DNA of 64,000 nucleotides from Ferrovibrio sp036381655 (GTDB lineage Bacteria; Pseudomonadota; Alphaproteobacteria; Ferrovibrionales; Ferrovibrionaceae), in the NCBI RefSeq assembly GCF_036381655.1, contig NZ_DASVCJ010000076.1, positions 124,001-188,000 of the forward strand, in the 5' to 3' direction. The translations under genes were made by a program, and so were the position numbers. Shown one piece after another: positions 34,445 through 42,526 of this stretch. Under the pieces are notes generated by a model. It saw only the letters and a program-made list of their open reading frames with translations, made no database searches and was not told where the DNA came from. Position 1 is the stretch's first letter, and every line of letters begins with the position of its first letter.

Positions 34445-35056
34445 ATGCTGGTTTTGATCGATAATTACGATAGTTTTACGTGGAATCTGGTCCACTATTT
34501 TGGCCGTCTGGGTCCGGAGGTCCGGGTCTTCCGGAACGACCAGACCACCCCGCAAGCCATCCTCGAGCTGAACCCGGCGGGTATCGTGCTCTCCCCGGGC
34601 CCCTGCGATCCCGACCGGGCCGGCATTTGCCTGGCGATGATCGATAAGGCGGCCGAGCGGAAGCTGCCGCTACTCGGCGTCTGCCTGGGCCATCAGGCGA
34701 TCGGGCAAGCTTTCGGCGGCAAAGTAGTCCGGGCGCCGCAGCCGCTTCATGGGAAGCTGAGCCGGATTCATCATAACGGCGAGAGCGTCTTTGCCGGCCT
34801 GCCGCAGGATTTCCTCGCCACGCGCTATCATTCGCTGACCGTTGATCCGGCGACGGTTCCTAATACCCTCACCGTCACCGCGCGGTCGGAGGACGGTGTC
34901 ATCATGGGCCTGGCGCATCGCGATCTTCCCATTCAGGGCGTACAATTCCATCCCGAAAGCATCGCTTCACAATACGGCTATATGATGCTCGCCAATTTCG
35001 TACGTTATTGCGGCCTGCCGGTCGACGAAACCGCCGTTCAAGAGCAGGCCGCATGA
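34445..35056 (+). CDS. trpG: anthranilate synthase component II (glutamine amidotransferase)
   Basis: TrpG supplies ammonia from glutamine to TrpE. The 203-residue class I amidotransferase has LIDNYDSFTWNLVHYFG at the start, the catalytic cysteine in GVCLGHQAIGQAFGG, and the catalytic histidine in GVQFHPESIASQYG. It could also serve aminodeoxychorismate synthase as PabA, as some dual-use proteins do; the linkage to trpD and trpC favours tryptophan. No trpE lies upstream; the preceding gene is a divergent chemoreceptor. The stop overlaps trpD (ATGA). Confidence 0.94.
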   Translation: MLVLIDNYDSFTWNLVHYFGRLGPEVRVFRNDQTTPQAILELNPAGIVLSPGPCDPDRAGICLAMIDKAAERKLPLLGVCLGHQAIGQAFGGKVVRAPQPLHGKLSRIHHNGESVFAGLPQDFLATRYHSLTVDPATVPNTLTVTARSEDGVIMGLAHRDLPIQGVQFHPESIASQYGYMMLANFVRYCGLPVDETAVQEQAA

Positions 35057-36123
35057 GTTCCGATGTAACCGAATTCAAGCGGCTGCTGGCACTGGTCGCC
35101 GATGGCAAGCGGCTGGGCATCGACGACGCGAAGACCGCCTTCGACATCATGATGTCCGGCAATGCCACCCCCTCGCAGATGGGGGCCTTCCTGATGGCAT
35201 TGCGGGTTCGTGGCGAGACCGTCGACGAGATCACCGGCGGCGCCATGACCATGCGGGCCAAGGTGCATGGCGTGACTGCGCCGCCGGGTGCCATCGACAT
35301 CGTTGGCACTGGCGGCGACGTGAAGGGAACCTGGAACGTCTCGACCTGCTCGGCCTTCGTGGTCGCCGGTTGCGGCGTACCGGTCGCCAAACACGGCAAC
35401 CGGGCGGTGTCGTCCAAGACCGGCGCGGCAGATGTGCTGACCGCGCTGGGCGTTAATCTCGACTGCGATTTTCGCCTGATCGAGAAGGCCATCCAGGAGG
35501 CCGGCGTCGGCTTCCTGATGGCGCCACGCCATCATGGCGCCATGCGTCATGTCGGGCCGACGCGCGGGGAATTGGGCACCCGCACGATTTTCAATCTGCT
35601 GGGTCCGCTCAGCAACCCCGCCCTGGTCAAGCGCGAACTGCTCGGCGTGTTCGACCGGCAGTGGGTAGAGCCCTTGGCGGAGGTGATGGGCAAGCTGGGA
35701 GCGGAAAAGGTCTGGGTCGTACATGGCTCCGACGGGTTGGACGAGATCACCACCACCGGCCCCACCTATGTCTCGGAATTCGCCGCTGGAAAGCTGCGTC
35801 ATTTCGAGATCACGCCGGAAGATGCCGGATTGCCGCGCGCCCGGCTGGAGGATCTCAAAGGCGACGAGCCGACCGCCAATGCCGTCGCCCTTCGGGCGGT
35901 GCTTAACGGATCTCCTGGCGCCTTCCGCGACATCGTTCTGTTGAATGCTGCGGCCGCCCTGGTGGTTGCTGACAAGGCATCGGGGCTGCGCGAGGGAGCC
36001 GAGATGGCGAAGGCATCCATCGACAGTGGCAAGGCCAAGGCGGCGCTCGCTCGCCTGATCGAGATTACCCATGAGCCGCCACGGCCGGAGCCGGAGGTAG
36101 AGGAAAAGGCCGAACCGAAATGA
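35053..36123 (+). CDS. trpD: anthranilate phosphoribosyltransferase
   Basis: TrpD joins anthranilate to PRPP. The 356-residue protein shows the PRPP and anthranilate sites GTGGDVKGTWNVSTCSAFVVAGCG, KHGNRAVSSKTGAADVLTALGV and FLMAPRHHGAMRHVGPTRGELGTRTIFNLLGPLSNP. The ATG at 35053 is fixed by the four-base overlap with trpG. The last 20 residues are acidic and proline-rich (RPEPEVEEKAEPK), a short extra tail. The stop overlaps trpC (ATGA). Confidence 0.96.
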   Translation: MSSDVTEFKRLLALVADGKRLGIDDAKTAFDIMMSGNATPSQMGAFLMALRVRGETVDEITGGAMTMRAKVHGVTAPPGAIDIVGTGGDVKGTWNVSTCSAFVVAGCGVPVAKHGNRAVSSKTGAADVLTALGVNLDCDFRLIEKAIQEAGVGFLMAPRHHGAMRHVGPTRGELGTRTIFNLLGPLSNPALVKRELLGVFDRQWVEPLAEVMGKLGAEKVWVVHGSDGLDEITTTGPTYVSEFAAGKLRHFEITPEDAGLPRARLEDLKGDEPTANAVALRAVLNGSPGAFRDIVLLNAAAALVVADKASGLREGAEMAKASIDSGKAKAALARLIEITHEPPRPEPEVEEKAEPK

Positions 36124-36926
36124 GTGACGTCCTTGCGAAGATCTGCGCCGACAAATACGACCATATCGCCCGGCACAAAGCAGCGATCCCGGCCGCTGCG
36201 TTGGCGGATACGGCAAAGTCTACCCCTGCTCCCCGGGGATTTCAGAACGCCTTGCGTGCAGCGGTCGCAGCAGGCCGCTACGGCTTGATTGCCGAAATCA
36301 AGAAAGCCTCGCCCTCCAAGGGACTGATCCGCGCCGATTTCGATCCCCCCGGCCTTGCCCGCGCTTACGCCCGTGGTGGCGCGACCTGCCTGTCCGTTCT
36401 GACCGACGAGCCCTATTTCCAGGGCAGCGACGACTACCTGCGTCAGGTCCGTGCTGCCGTGGATTTACCCATCATCCGCAAGGACTTCATGCTCGATCCT
36501 TATCAAGTGATCGAGGCGCGGGCGCTCGGCGCCGACTGCATCTTGCTGATCATGGCGGCTTTGAGCGACGACCAAGCCGCCGAACTGGAAGCTGCGGCAG
36601 CGGATTACGGGCTGGATGTGCTGGTCGAAGTCCATGATGGCGAGGAACTCGATCGGGCATTGAAGCTGAAATCCAGGCTCCTCGGCATCAACAACCGGAA
36701 TCTGAAGACCCTGACGGTCGATCTGGCGACCACGGAGGAGCTGGCAGCCAGGGTTCCGGCCGACGCGCTTCTGGTCGCGGAATCCGGCCTACACACGAAA
36801 GCCGATCTCGATCGCATGGCGCGGGTCGGCGCGCGTTGCTTCCTGGTTGGCGAAAGCCTGATGCGTCAAGCCGATGTGGAGGCCGCGACCCGGCTGCTGC
36901 TGACTGGCAAGGAGCTGGCTGCGTGA
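36120..36926 (+). CDS. trpC: indole-3-glycerol phosphate synthase
   Basis: TrpC closes the indole ring. The 268-residue TIM-barrel enzyme has the catalytic lysine in LIAEIKKASPSKGLIRADFDP, the second lysine in IIRKDFMLDPYQ, and LLGINNRNLKTLTVDL and LVAESGL near the end. It is monofunctional, without a fused TrpF domain. Its ATG overlaps trpD and its stop overlaps the moaC start (GTGA), so it sits in the middle of a fully coupled operon. Confidence 0.96.
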   Translation: MSDVLAKICADKYDHIARHKAAIPAAALADTAKSTPAPRGFQNALRAAVAAGRYGLIAEIKKASPSKGLIRADFDPPGLARAYARGGATCLSVLTDEPYFQGSDDYLRQVRAAVDLPIIRKDFMLDPYQVIEARALGADCILLIMAALSDDQAAELEAAAADYGLDVLVEVHDGEELDRALKLKSRLLGINNRNLKTLTVDLATTEELAARVPADALLVAESGLHTKADLDRMARVGARCFLVGESLMRQADVEAATRLLLTGKELAA

Positions 36927-37408
36927 GCGATAGGCCCAGGCTCAGCCACATCAATGCCGCCGGAGAAGCGCATATGGTGGATGTTTCGGCCAAGGCGGAA
37001 ACCGAGCGGGTGGCAAAGGCTGGAGCCCGCGTGCTGATGCGCAAGGAAACACTGGAGCTGATCCAGTCTGGCAAGGCGGCAAAAGGCGACGTGCTGGCGA
37101 CGGCACGGATTGCCGGCATCATGGCCGCGAAACATACCCACGAATTGATCCCGCTTTGCCATCCCGTGGCCTTGAGCCAAGTGACAGTCGATCTGGAACC
37201 GAAGCCGAGTGAAGGCGCCATTGATATCGTGGCGACCTGCAAGCTGCGGGGGCGCACCGGGGTCGAGATGGAAGCGCTGACGGCTGCCAGCGTGGCGGCT
37301 TTGACGATTTACGATATGGCCAAGGCGGTCGATCGCGGTATGCGCATCACCGACGTCCGACTGCTGCACAAGACGGGTGGTAAATCGGGTACCTTCGAGG
37401 CGTCATGA
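36923..37408 (+). CDS. moaC: cyclic pyranopterin monophosphate synthase MoaC
   Basis: MoaC makes cyclic pyranopterin monophosphate in molybdenum cofactor synthesis. The 161-residue protein has the family's RLSHINAAGEAHMVDVSAKAETERVA start, THELIPLCHPV with catalytic His/Cys context, and TAASVAALTIYDMAKAVDRGM. I chose the GTG at 36923 because it overlaps the trpC stop and begins the family sequence; a longer frame upstream lies within trpC. The stop overlaps moeA (ATGA). Confidence 0.95.
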   Translation: MSDRPRLSHINAAGEAHMVDVSAKAETERVAKAGARVLMRKETLELIQSGKAAKGDVLATARIAGIMAAKHTHELIPLCHPVALSQVTVDLEPKPSEGAIDIVATCKLRGRTGVEMEALTAASVAALTIYDMAKAVDRGMRITDVRLLHKTGGKSGTFEAS

Positions 37409-38616
37409 TTCCTGTTGCAGAGGCCCGCGCCCGTATCGTTGCCGCCCTGCCCCGCATGCCGGCGGAGACTGTATCACTGACCACGGCGGCCGGCAGGATA
37501 CTGGCCGAAGACCTGATCGCGCGCCGTACTCAGCCACCGTTCGATGTCAGCGCCATGGACGGCTGGGCTTGCCGGCATGCCGATCTGGCGGCGCTGCCGG
37601 CCAGATTGCAGCCTGTCGGACAGGCGGCAGCCGGCGGCCGCCATGAAGGCAAGGTCAAGGCCGGCGAATGCGTTCGTATCTTCACTGGCGCCCCGGTGCC
37701 CGAGGGCGCCGATGCCATCGTCATCCAGGAGGATGCTGATCTCGGCCCTGACGGCGTGGTCTTGGTTCGAGAAGCCCCGCGGCCGGGCCAGTGGATCCGG
37801 CGCCGCGGGTTGGATTTCGCCGAAGGGCAGACGCTGCTTGAATCCGGAAGGCCATTGACGCCTTCTGACATCGCCCTGGCGGCGGCAATGAATATCCCCT
37901 GGCTTGCGGTGCGGCGCAAGCCACGGATTGCTGTTCTGGCCACCGGCGATGAGTTGGTCCGCCCGGGCGAGCCGGTCGGGACCAACCAGATCATCAGTTC
38001 GAACAATTTCGGCCTCTGCGCCCTGATCGAGGCGAATGGCGGCTGTGCCCTGGACTTGGGGATCGCCCGGGACAACGAAGCCGATCTGCGGGCCAAGGCG
38101 GCTGCTGCCGCAGGCTGCGACCTGCTGCTGACGCTCGGAGGCGCCAGCGTCGGCGAGCACGACTTGATCCATAAGGTGCTTGGCGGCGGTGGCAGCGGTA
38201 TCGATTTCTGGCGAATCGCCATGCGCCCCGGCAAGCCACTGATGTTCGGATCGGCCGATCTGGGCGGCACTGGGCGGATCGCGCTGCTGGGCCTGCCGGG
38301 CAACCCGGTTTCGGCGCTTGTCTGTGGCTATAATTTCCTCATCCCGGCCCTGCGCGGCATGCTCGGGCTGGACTGGGAGGTGCGTCTCGAACAGGCTGTC
38401 ACCGGAACCGATCTGCCTGAGAATGACCGGCGCGAGGATTATCTGCGAGCGACTGTGAGCCGAGACGACGATGGTCGTACGGTCGCAACGGCATTCGACA
38501 GACAGGACAGCTCCATGCTTCGCCTGCTCAGTCAAGCCGATTGCCTGATCGTCCGCGCCCCCTTGGCCCCACGGGCCAGAACGGGAGACAGCGTGCCAAT
38601 TCTCCGCCTGCGTTGA
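37405..38616 (+). CDS. moeA: molybdopterin molybdenumtransferase MoeA
   Basis: MoeA inserts molybdate into adenylylated molybdopterin. The 403-residue protein has PFDVSAMDGWACRHADL near residue 45, IFTGAPVPEGADAIVIQEDA, VLATGDELVRPGEPVGTNQIISSNNF, and LTLGGASVGEHDLI with the molybdate-site aspartate. MRPGKPLMFG and GLPGNPVSALVC are further motifs. It ends the coupled trpGDC-moaC-moeA run. In several alphaproteobacteria lexA follows moeA; here a GNAT gene follows 34 bases later. Confidence 0.95.
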   Translation: MIPVAEARARIVAALPRMPAETVSLTTAAGRILAEDLIARRTQPPFDVSAMDGWACRHADLAALPARLQPVGQAAAGGRHEGKVKAGECVRIFTGAPVPEGADAIVIQEDADLGPDGVVLVREAPRPGQWIRRRGLDFAEGQTLLESGRPLTPSDIALAAAMNIPWLAVRRKPRIAVLATGDELVRPGEPVGTNQIISSNNFGLCALIEANGGCALDLGIARDNEADLRAKAAAAAGCDLLLTLGGASVGEHDLIHKVLGGGGSGIDFWRIAMRPGKPLMFGSADLGGTGRIALLGLPGNPVSALVCGYNFLIPALRGMLGLDWEVRLEQAVTGTDLPENDRREDYLRATVSRDDDGRTVATAFDRQDSSMLRLLSQADCLIVRAPLAPRARTGDSVPILRLR

Positions 38617-38650
38617 GCGCCTCCGCTCCCTGTTAATCGACGCCAGATCG

Positions 38651-39121
38651 ATGCTTATCCGCAAAGCCCGGCTGACAGACCTGGATGCGCTGGTGGCGCT
38701 GGAAAACCGCAGTTTTCGATACAACCGCATGTCCCGCCGCAGCTACGCTGCCGCGCTGCGGAATCCCCGTGCGCTGATTCTGCTGGCTCGGGGCGGCCGG
38801 AAAGAGCCGTTGGCAGGCGCCGTCGTCGTGTTCTTTCGCGCCGACAGCCCGGCAGCGCGCCTGTACTCGATTGCCGTTTCACCCCAGATGCGTGGCCATG
38901 GCCTTGGACGCAAGCTGCTGCGGGCGGCCGAGAGTGCCGCCAGGGCGCAGGGGGCCTCCGCAATGCGCCTGGAGGTCAAGGTCCGCAACGGGGCGGCGCT
39001 GGCTCTGTACCGGAAAAGTGGCTATGGACTTATCGGTCGCATTGCGCACTATTACGAGGATGGGTCTGATGCTTGGCGGTTGGAAAAACCTCTGATCCGA
39101 AACAGGACCCGCGCATCTTAG
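38651..39121 (+). CDS. GNAT family N-acetyltransferase (RimI-like)
   Basis: The 156-residue acyltransferase has the acetyl-CoA-binding P-loop in IAVSPQMRGHGLGRKLLRAAESAAR and the C-terminal motif NGAALALYRKSGYGLIGRIAHYYEDGSDAWRLEKPL. The N-terminus RKARLTDLDALVALENRSF is typical of RimI-type enzymes. It lies 32 bases before a RimK-like ATP-grasp gene, and this pairing recurs in bacteria. ATP-grasp and GNAT pairs have been proposed to build or modify small peptides (Aravind group's comparative genomics). The substrate is unknown. Confidence 0.88.
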   Translation: MLIRKARLTDLDALVALENRSFRYNRMSRRSYAAALRNPRALILLARGGRKEPLAGAVVVFFRADSPAARLYSIAVSPQMRGHGLGRKLLRAAESAARAQGASAMRLEVKVRNGAALALYRKSGYGLIGRIAHYYEDGSDAWRLEKPLIRNRTRAS

Positions 39122-39153
39122 GCCGCACCTGAACGGGAGCCCTTCCCGCCGTC

Positions 39154-40875
39154 ATGCACATCATCATCGTCGAGCGTAAGACCCATTTCCGATATCGCAA
39201 TCCAGGCTGCCTGGTCCTGAACAATCGGGAATTCATCACCCGACCGGAGTTGGTGCAGGACAAGAGGGCCAAGATCATCAATCTCAGCAAGGATTATTCC
39301 TATCTCGGCTACGGCTATTACTGCTCGCTGCTGGCCGAGGCCCGCAACCAGAAAGTCATTCCGTCGGTCAAGACGATCCTCGAGCTTCGCGAGCGCAGCA
39401 TCTATAGCCATGCCCTCCCGGAACTGGATGAACTGCTGCGCCAGCAGATCAAAAAGCTGGTGATGACCCCGACAGCGCCATTCACTGTCCAGGTCTTTTT
39501 CGGGCGCACGGACGATCTGCGCTTTCCCGATCTGGCGCGCCGGGTTTTCGATGAATTCCGCTGCCCGATGCTGAAGCTCAGCATCTCCCCAGATGATGGC
39601 TGGCATATCGCTTCGATCCGGCCAATGACGCTGAGCGACTTAAAACCCGAGCAGGAAGAATTCTTCGAGCACGCCCTTGAATCCTATACGCGGTCGAGCT
39701 GGCGTACACCAAAGGCAAAACCGGCGGCGAAATACAGCTTGGCGATTCTATACAATCCGGCAGAAACGTTGCCGCCCTCGGATCGCCGGACGCTGCAGAA
39801 ATTCGTCCGGATTGGCGAGCAGATGGGCGTTGAGGTCGAGCTGATCGAGAAAAAAGACTATTCCGAGCTTGCCGAATACGATGCCCTGTTCATCCGCGAG
39901 ACCACGGCCCTGGATCATCACACGTATCGTTTCGCAAAGAAGGCTGAAAACGAGGGTATGGCGGTCATCGACGATCCGACCTCGATTCTTCGCTGCACAA
40001 ATAAGGTCTATCTCGCCGAGCTGCTGAAGGCGAACAAGATCCCGATCCCGAAAACCATCGTGCTGGACAATCGCGGCATCGAGGCGATCGAGCAGGAGAT
40101 CCCCTATCCGATCATTCTGAAAATTCCGGATGGCTCGTTCTCACGCGGCATCGTCAAGGCGGAGAACCGGCAGCAACTGGCGGAGGCCGCCGCCCGCCTG
40201 CTGCGCGAGTCGGATGTCATTCTGGCGCAGGAATATCTGTACACCGATTTCGACTGGCGCATCGGCATCCTGCGCGGCCAGGCGATCTATGCCTGCCAGT
40301 ACTTCATGTCGCGCGGCCATTGGCAGGTCGTCAAACACAGCGAGAGCGGCCGTTTTACCGAGGGCGGCTTTAGAACCCTGCCGATCGAGCAAGCGCCGCA
40401 GGACGTCGTCGAATTGGCACTGAAAGCCGCTAACCTGATCGGCAACGGGCTATACGGCGTGGACCTGAAGGAGACGTCCAAAGGGGTCGTCGTCATCGAG
40501 GTGAACGACAATCCCTCGATCAATCAGGGCGAAGAAGATGCCATTCTGAAGGACGAACTGTATCGGCGCATCATACAGGAGTTCATCCGCCGCCTGGAGG
40601 AGCGGCCCGGCACGCATGACGCGGCAGGGCCGCTGGCAGCATTGCCACTGCCCTCGGTGAATGGAATGCAGCCCTCAGCATCCGCTGCCCCCTCGCCGGC
40701 TCAGATTGCGGCTCAGGTCGCAGCCAAGATTTCAGCCGAAGTCGCGGCAAAAATCGCTGCGGAGGTTTCCAGCCACGTCCTCGAAAGCGTGCTCTCCGCT
40801 ACACGCCCGCAAGTCGCACCGAGAGGGGAAATCAATGAGGAGCCGCTGTTGCCCCTGCCCATGACCCGGAAATAG
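39154..40875 (+). CDS. RimK family ATP-grasp ligase with period-4 C-terminal helix
   Basis: The 573-residue protein has an N-terminal domain (residues about 1-190) of the type found in long RimK-family proteins. A pre-ATP-grasp part follows, with FVRIGEQMGVEVELIEKKDYSELAEYDALFIRET, then an ATP-grasp domain (about 280-475). Key ATP-grasp residues are visible in IILKIPDGSFSRGIVKAEN, LAQEYLYTDFDWRIGIL and VVVIEVNDNPSINQGEED. RimK-type enzymes add amino acids to a carboxyl end. The last 95 residues are an Ala-rich addition with Ile or Val at 518, 522, 526, 530, 534, 538 and 542. Together with the GNAT gene it forms a candidate peptide-modification unit. Confidence 0.86.
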   Translation: MHIIIVERKTHFRYRNPGCLVLNNREFITRPELVQDKRAKIINLSKDYSYLGYGYYCSLLAEARNQKVIPSVKTILELRERSIYSHALPELDELLRQQIKKLVMTPTAPFTVQVFFGRTDDLRFPDLARRVFDEFRCPMLKLSISPDDGWHIASIRPMTLSDLKPEQEEFFEHALESYTRSSWRTPKAKPAAKYSLAILYNPAETLPPSDRRTLQKFVRIGEQMGVEVELIEKKDYSELAEYDALFIRETTALDHHTYRFAKKAENEGMAVIDDPTSILRCTNKVYLAELLKANKIPIPKTIVLDNRGIEAIEQEIPYPIILKIPDGSFSRGIVKAENRQQLAEAAARLLRESDVILAQEYLYTDFDWRIGILRGQAIYACQYFMSRGHWQVVKHSESGRFTEGGFRTLPIEQAPQDVVELALKAANLIGNGLYGVDLKETSKGVVVIEVNDNPSINQGEEDAILKDELYRRIIQEFIRRLEERPGTHDAAGPLAALPLPSVNGMQPSASAAPSPAQIAAQVAAKISAEVAAKIAAEVSSHVLESVLSATRPQVAPRGEINEEPLLPLPMTRK

Positions 40876-40914
40876 CCGGGGCAAAAAATTGCGCTTTCAG
40901 GGACTTCCAATTTC

Positions 40915-40943
40915 TTGTTGGCCGTGCGGCAATAAAATAGTAT
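40915..40943 (+). promoter_or_regulatory. possible promoter for the TRAP transporter operon
   Basis: TTGTTG (40915-40920) and TAGTAT (40938-40943) are separated by 17 bases. They lie 35 bases ahead of the substrate-binding protein start, which has a strong AGGAGG ribosome site at 40965-40970. Consensus matches are partial. Confidence 0.35.
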
Positions 40944-40977
40944 GCAATCCAACTACATAATGTGAGGAGGAAGCAAA

Positions 40978-41979
40978 ATGGATAAAAGGGTGAGCTGGGG
41001 GTTTGCAGCGGTTTTGGCGACCGGTCTGATTGCAGGGTCTGCACATGCCGGCAATGTGACGCTAAAGGCGTCGCATCAATTCCCGGGCGGTAAAGGCGAC
41101 GTCCGCGACGAAATGGTGCAGATGATCGCCCGCGAGGCGGCCAAGGCCAATGTCGGCCTCGACATCAAGGTCTATCCGGGCGCCAGCCTGGTGAAGGCGA
41201 AGGATCAATGGGACGCGATGCTGAAGGGACAGATCGACATCACGTCCTTCCCGCTCGACTATGCCTCCGGCCAGCATCCGGAGTTCGGCGCGACCTTGAT
41301 GCCGGGATTGGTCAAGAACCATGATCATGCCAAACGCATCAACAAGTCGCCGTTCATGCAGGACATCAAAAAGGTCATCACCGATGCCGGCGCGATGGTG
41401 CTGGCCGATGCTTGGCTGGCAGGTGCCTTCGGCTCGAAGGATAAGTGCATTCTGGAACCGAACGACGCGAAGGGCTTAAAAGTCCGCTCGGCCGGCGCGA
41501 CCTTCGCCGAGATGTGGGCTGCGGCTGGCGCTTCGATCGTGTCTATTCCCTCGAACGAGGTCTACAACGCCCTTCAGACCGGCGTGGCCGACGCCACCGA
41601 CACCTCTTCGGGCAGCTTTGTCTCCTTCCGGCTCTACGAGCAGTTGAAGTGCCTGACGGCACCGGGCGACAATGCCCTGTGGTTCATGTATGAGCCGGTG
41701 CTGATGTCCAAGCGCAGCTTCGACAAGCTGGACGACAAGCAGAAGAAGGTTATCCTTGATGCCTCGAAAAAGGCCGAGGACTTCTTTGCCGTCGAGTCCA
41801 AGAAGCTCGATGAAAAGCTCGTCGAGGTGTACAAAAAGGCCGGTGTGAAGGTCGTTGAAATGACCGACGAGCAGGCCAATAAGTGGCGCGATGTCGCGAA
41901 CAAATCGTCCTATCGGACCTTTGCCGATAAGGTGCCGAACGGAAAGGCTTTGATCGTCAAGGCGCTGCAGGTTCGTTAA
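40978..41979 (+). CDS. TRAP transporter substrate-binding protein (DctP family)
   Basis: The 333-residue periplasmic protein has a signal peptide (MDKRVSWGFAAVLATGLIAGSAHA, cut before GN). The DctP fold is evident in VTLKASHQFPGGKG, YASGQHPEFGATLMPGL, and the KGLKVRSAGATFAEMWAAAGAS segment, whose arginine usually pairs with a substrate carboxylate. SIPSNEVYNALQTGVADATDT follows. Two cysteines (CILEP and LKCLTAP) could form a disulfide. It heads a TRAP-MFS-CoA ligase group, so an organic acid substrate is likely. Confidence 0.92.
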   Translation: MDKRVSWGFAAVLATGLIAGSAHAGNVTLKASHQFPGGKGDVRDEMVQMIAREAAKANVGLDIKVYPGASLVKAKDQWDAMLKGQIDITSFPLDYASGQHPEFGATLMPGLVKNHDHAKRINKSPFMQDIKKVITDAGAMVLADAWLAGAFGSKDKCILEPNDAKGLKVRSAGATFAEMWAAAGASIVSIPSNEVYNALQTGVADATDTSSGSFVSFRLYEQLKCLTAPGDNALWFMYEPVLMSKRSFDKLDDKQKKVILDASKKAEDFFAVESKKLDEKLVEVYKKAGVKVVEMTDEQANKWRDVANKSSYRTFADKVPNGKALIVKALQVR

Positions 41980-41989
41980 ATCTGCCATC

Positions 41990-42526
41990 ATGGAACGCTT
42001 CGCAGCTTTTGTGCGAATGCTGTCACGGATCAGCGGGATCTTTGCGATCCTGCTGATCCTGATCAGCATTCTGGTTGTCTGCCAGATGATCTTTCAGCGG
42101 GGGGTCCTCGGCCAGTCCACCATATGGCAGACGGAATTCGTCATTTTCTCCCTGATTGCGGCAACCTTTATCGGTGCCCCATACATTCTGATGACCCATG
42201 GTCATGTAAATGTCGATTTATTGCCTCTTCTTCTGGGGCATCGCAGCCGCGTCGCGCTCGCCTTACTGGCCTCGTGTCTGGCGCTTGCCTTCTGCGCCGT
42301 CGTATTCTGGGAATCGATTTTCTGGTGGTACGAGGCTTATTCGATAAATCGTCTGACCAGCACGATTTGGCGCGCACGGCTGTGGATCCCCTACTTCTCC
42401 GTTCCGCTCGGAATGGGGCTCCTATGCCTGCAATACATAGTCGACATCTGGGCGATCGCGACGGGTCGCGACATGCCCTTCGGCCTGAAACCTGAAGACG
42501 GCCTGACATCTGGGGACGGTCTGTGA
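41990..42526 (+). CDS. TRAP transporter small permease (DctQ family)
   Basis: The 178-residue protein has four hydrophobic segments, beginning ISGIFAILLILISILVVCQMIFQRGVLGQSTIWQTEFVIFSLIAATFIGAPY. The WQTE---F and GAPY-L--H-HV-VD patterns are typical of DctQ. It starts ten bases after the binding protein and overlaps the large permease start by four bases (GTGA). Confidence 0.91.
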   Translation: MERFAAFVRMLSRISGIFAILLILISILVVCQMIFQRGVLGQSTIWQTEFVIFSLIAATFIGAPYILMTHGHVNVDLLPLLLGHRSRVALALLASCLALAFCAVVFWESIFWWYEAYSINRLTSTIWRARLWIPYFSVPLGMGLLCLQYIVDIWAIATGRDMPFGLKPEDGLTSGDGL

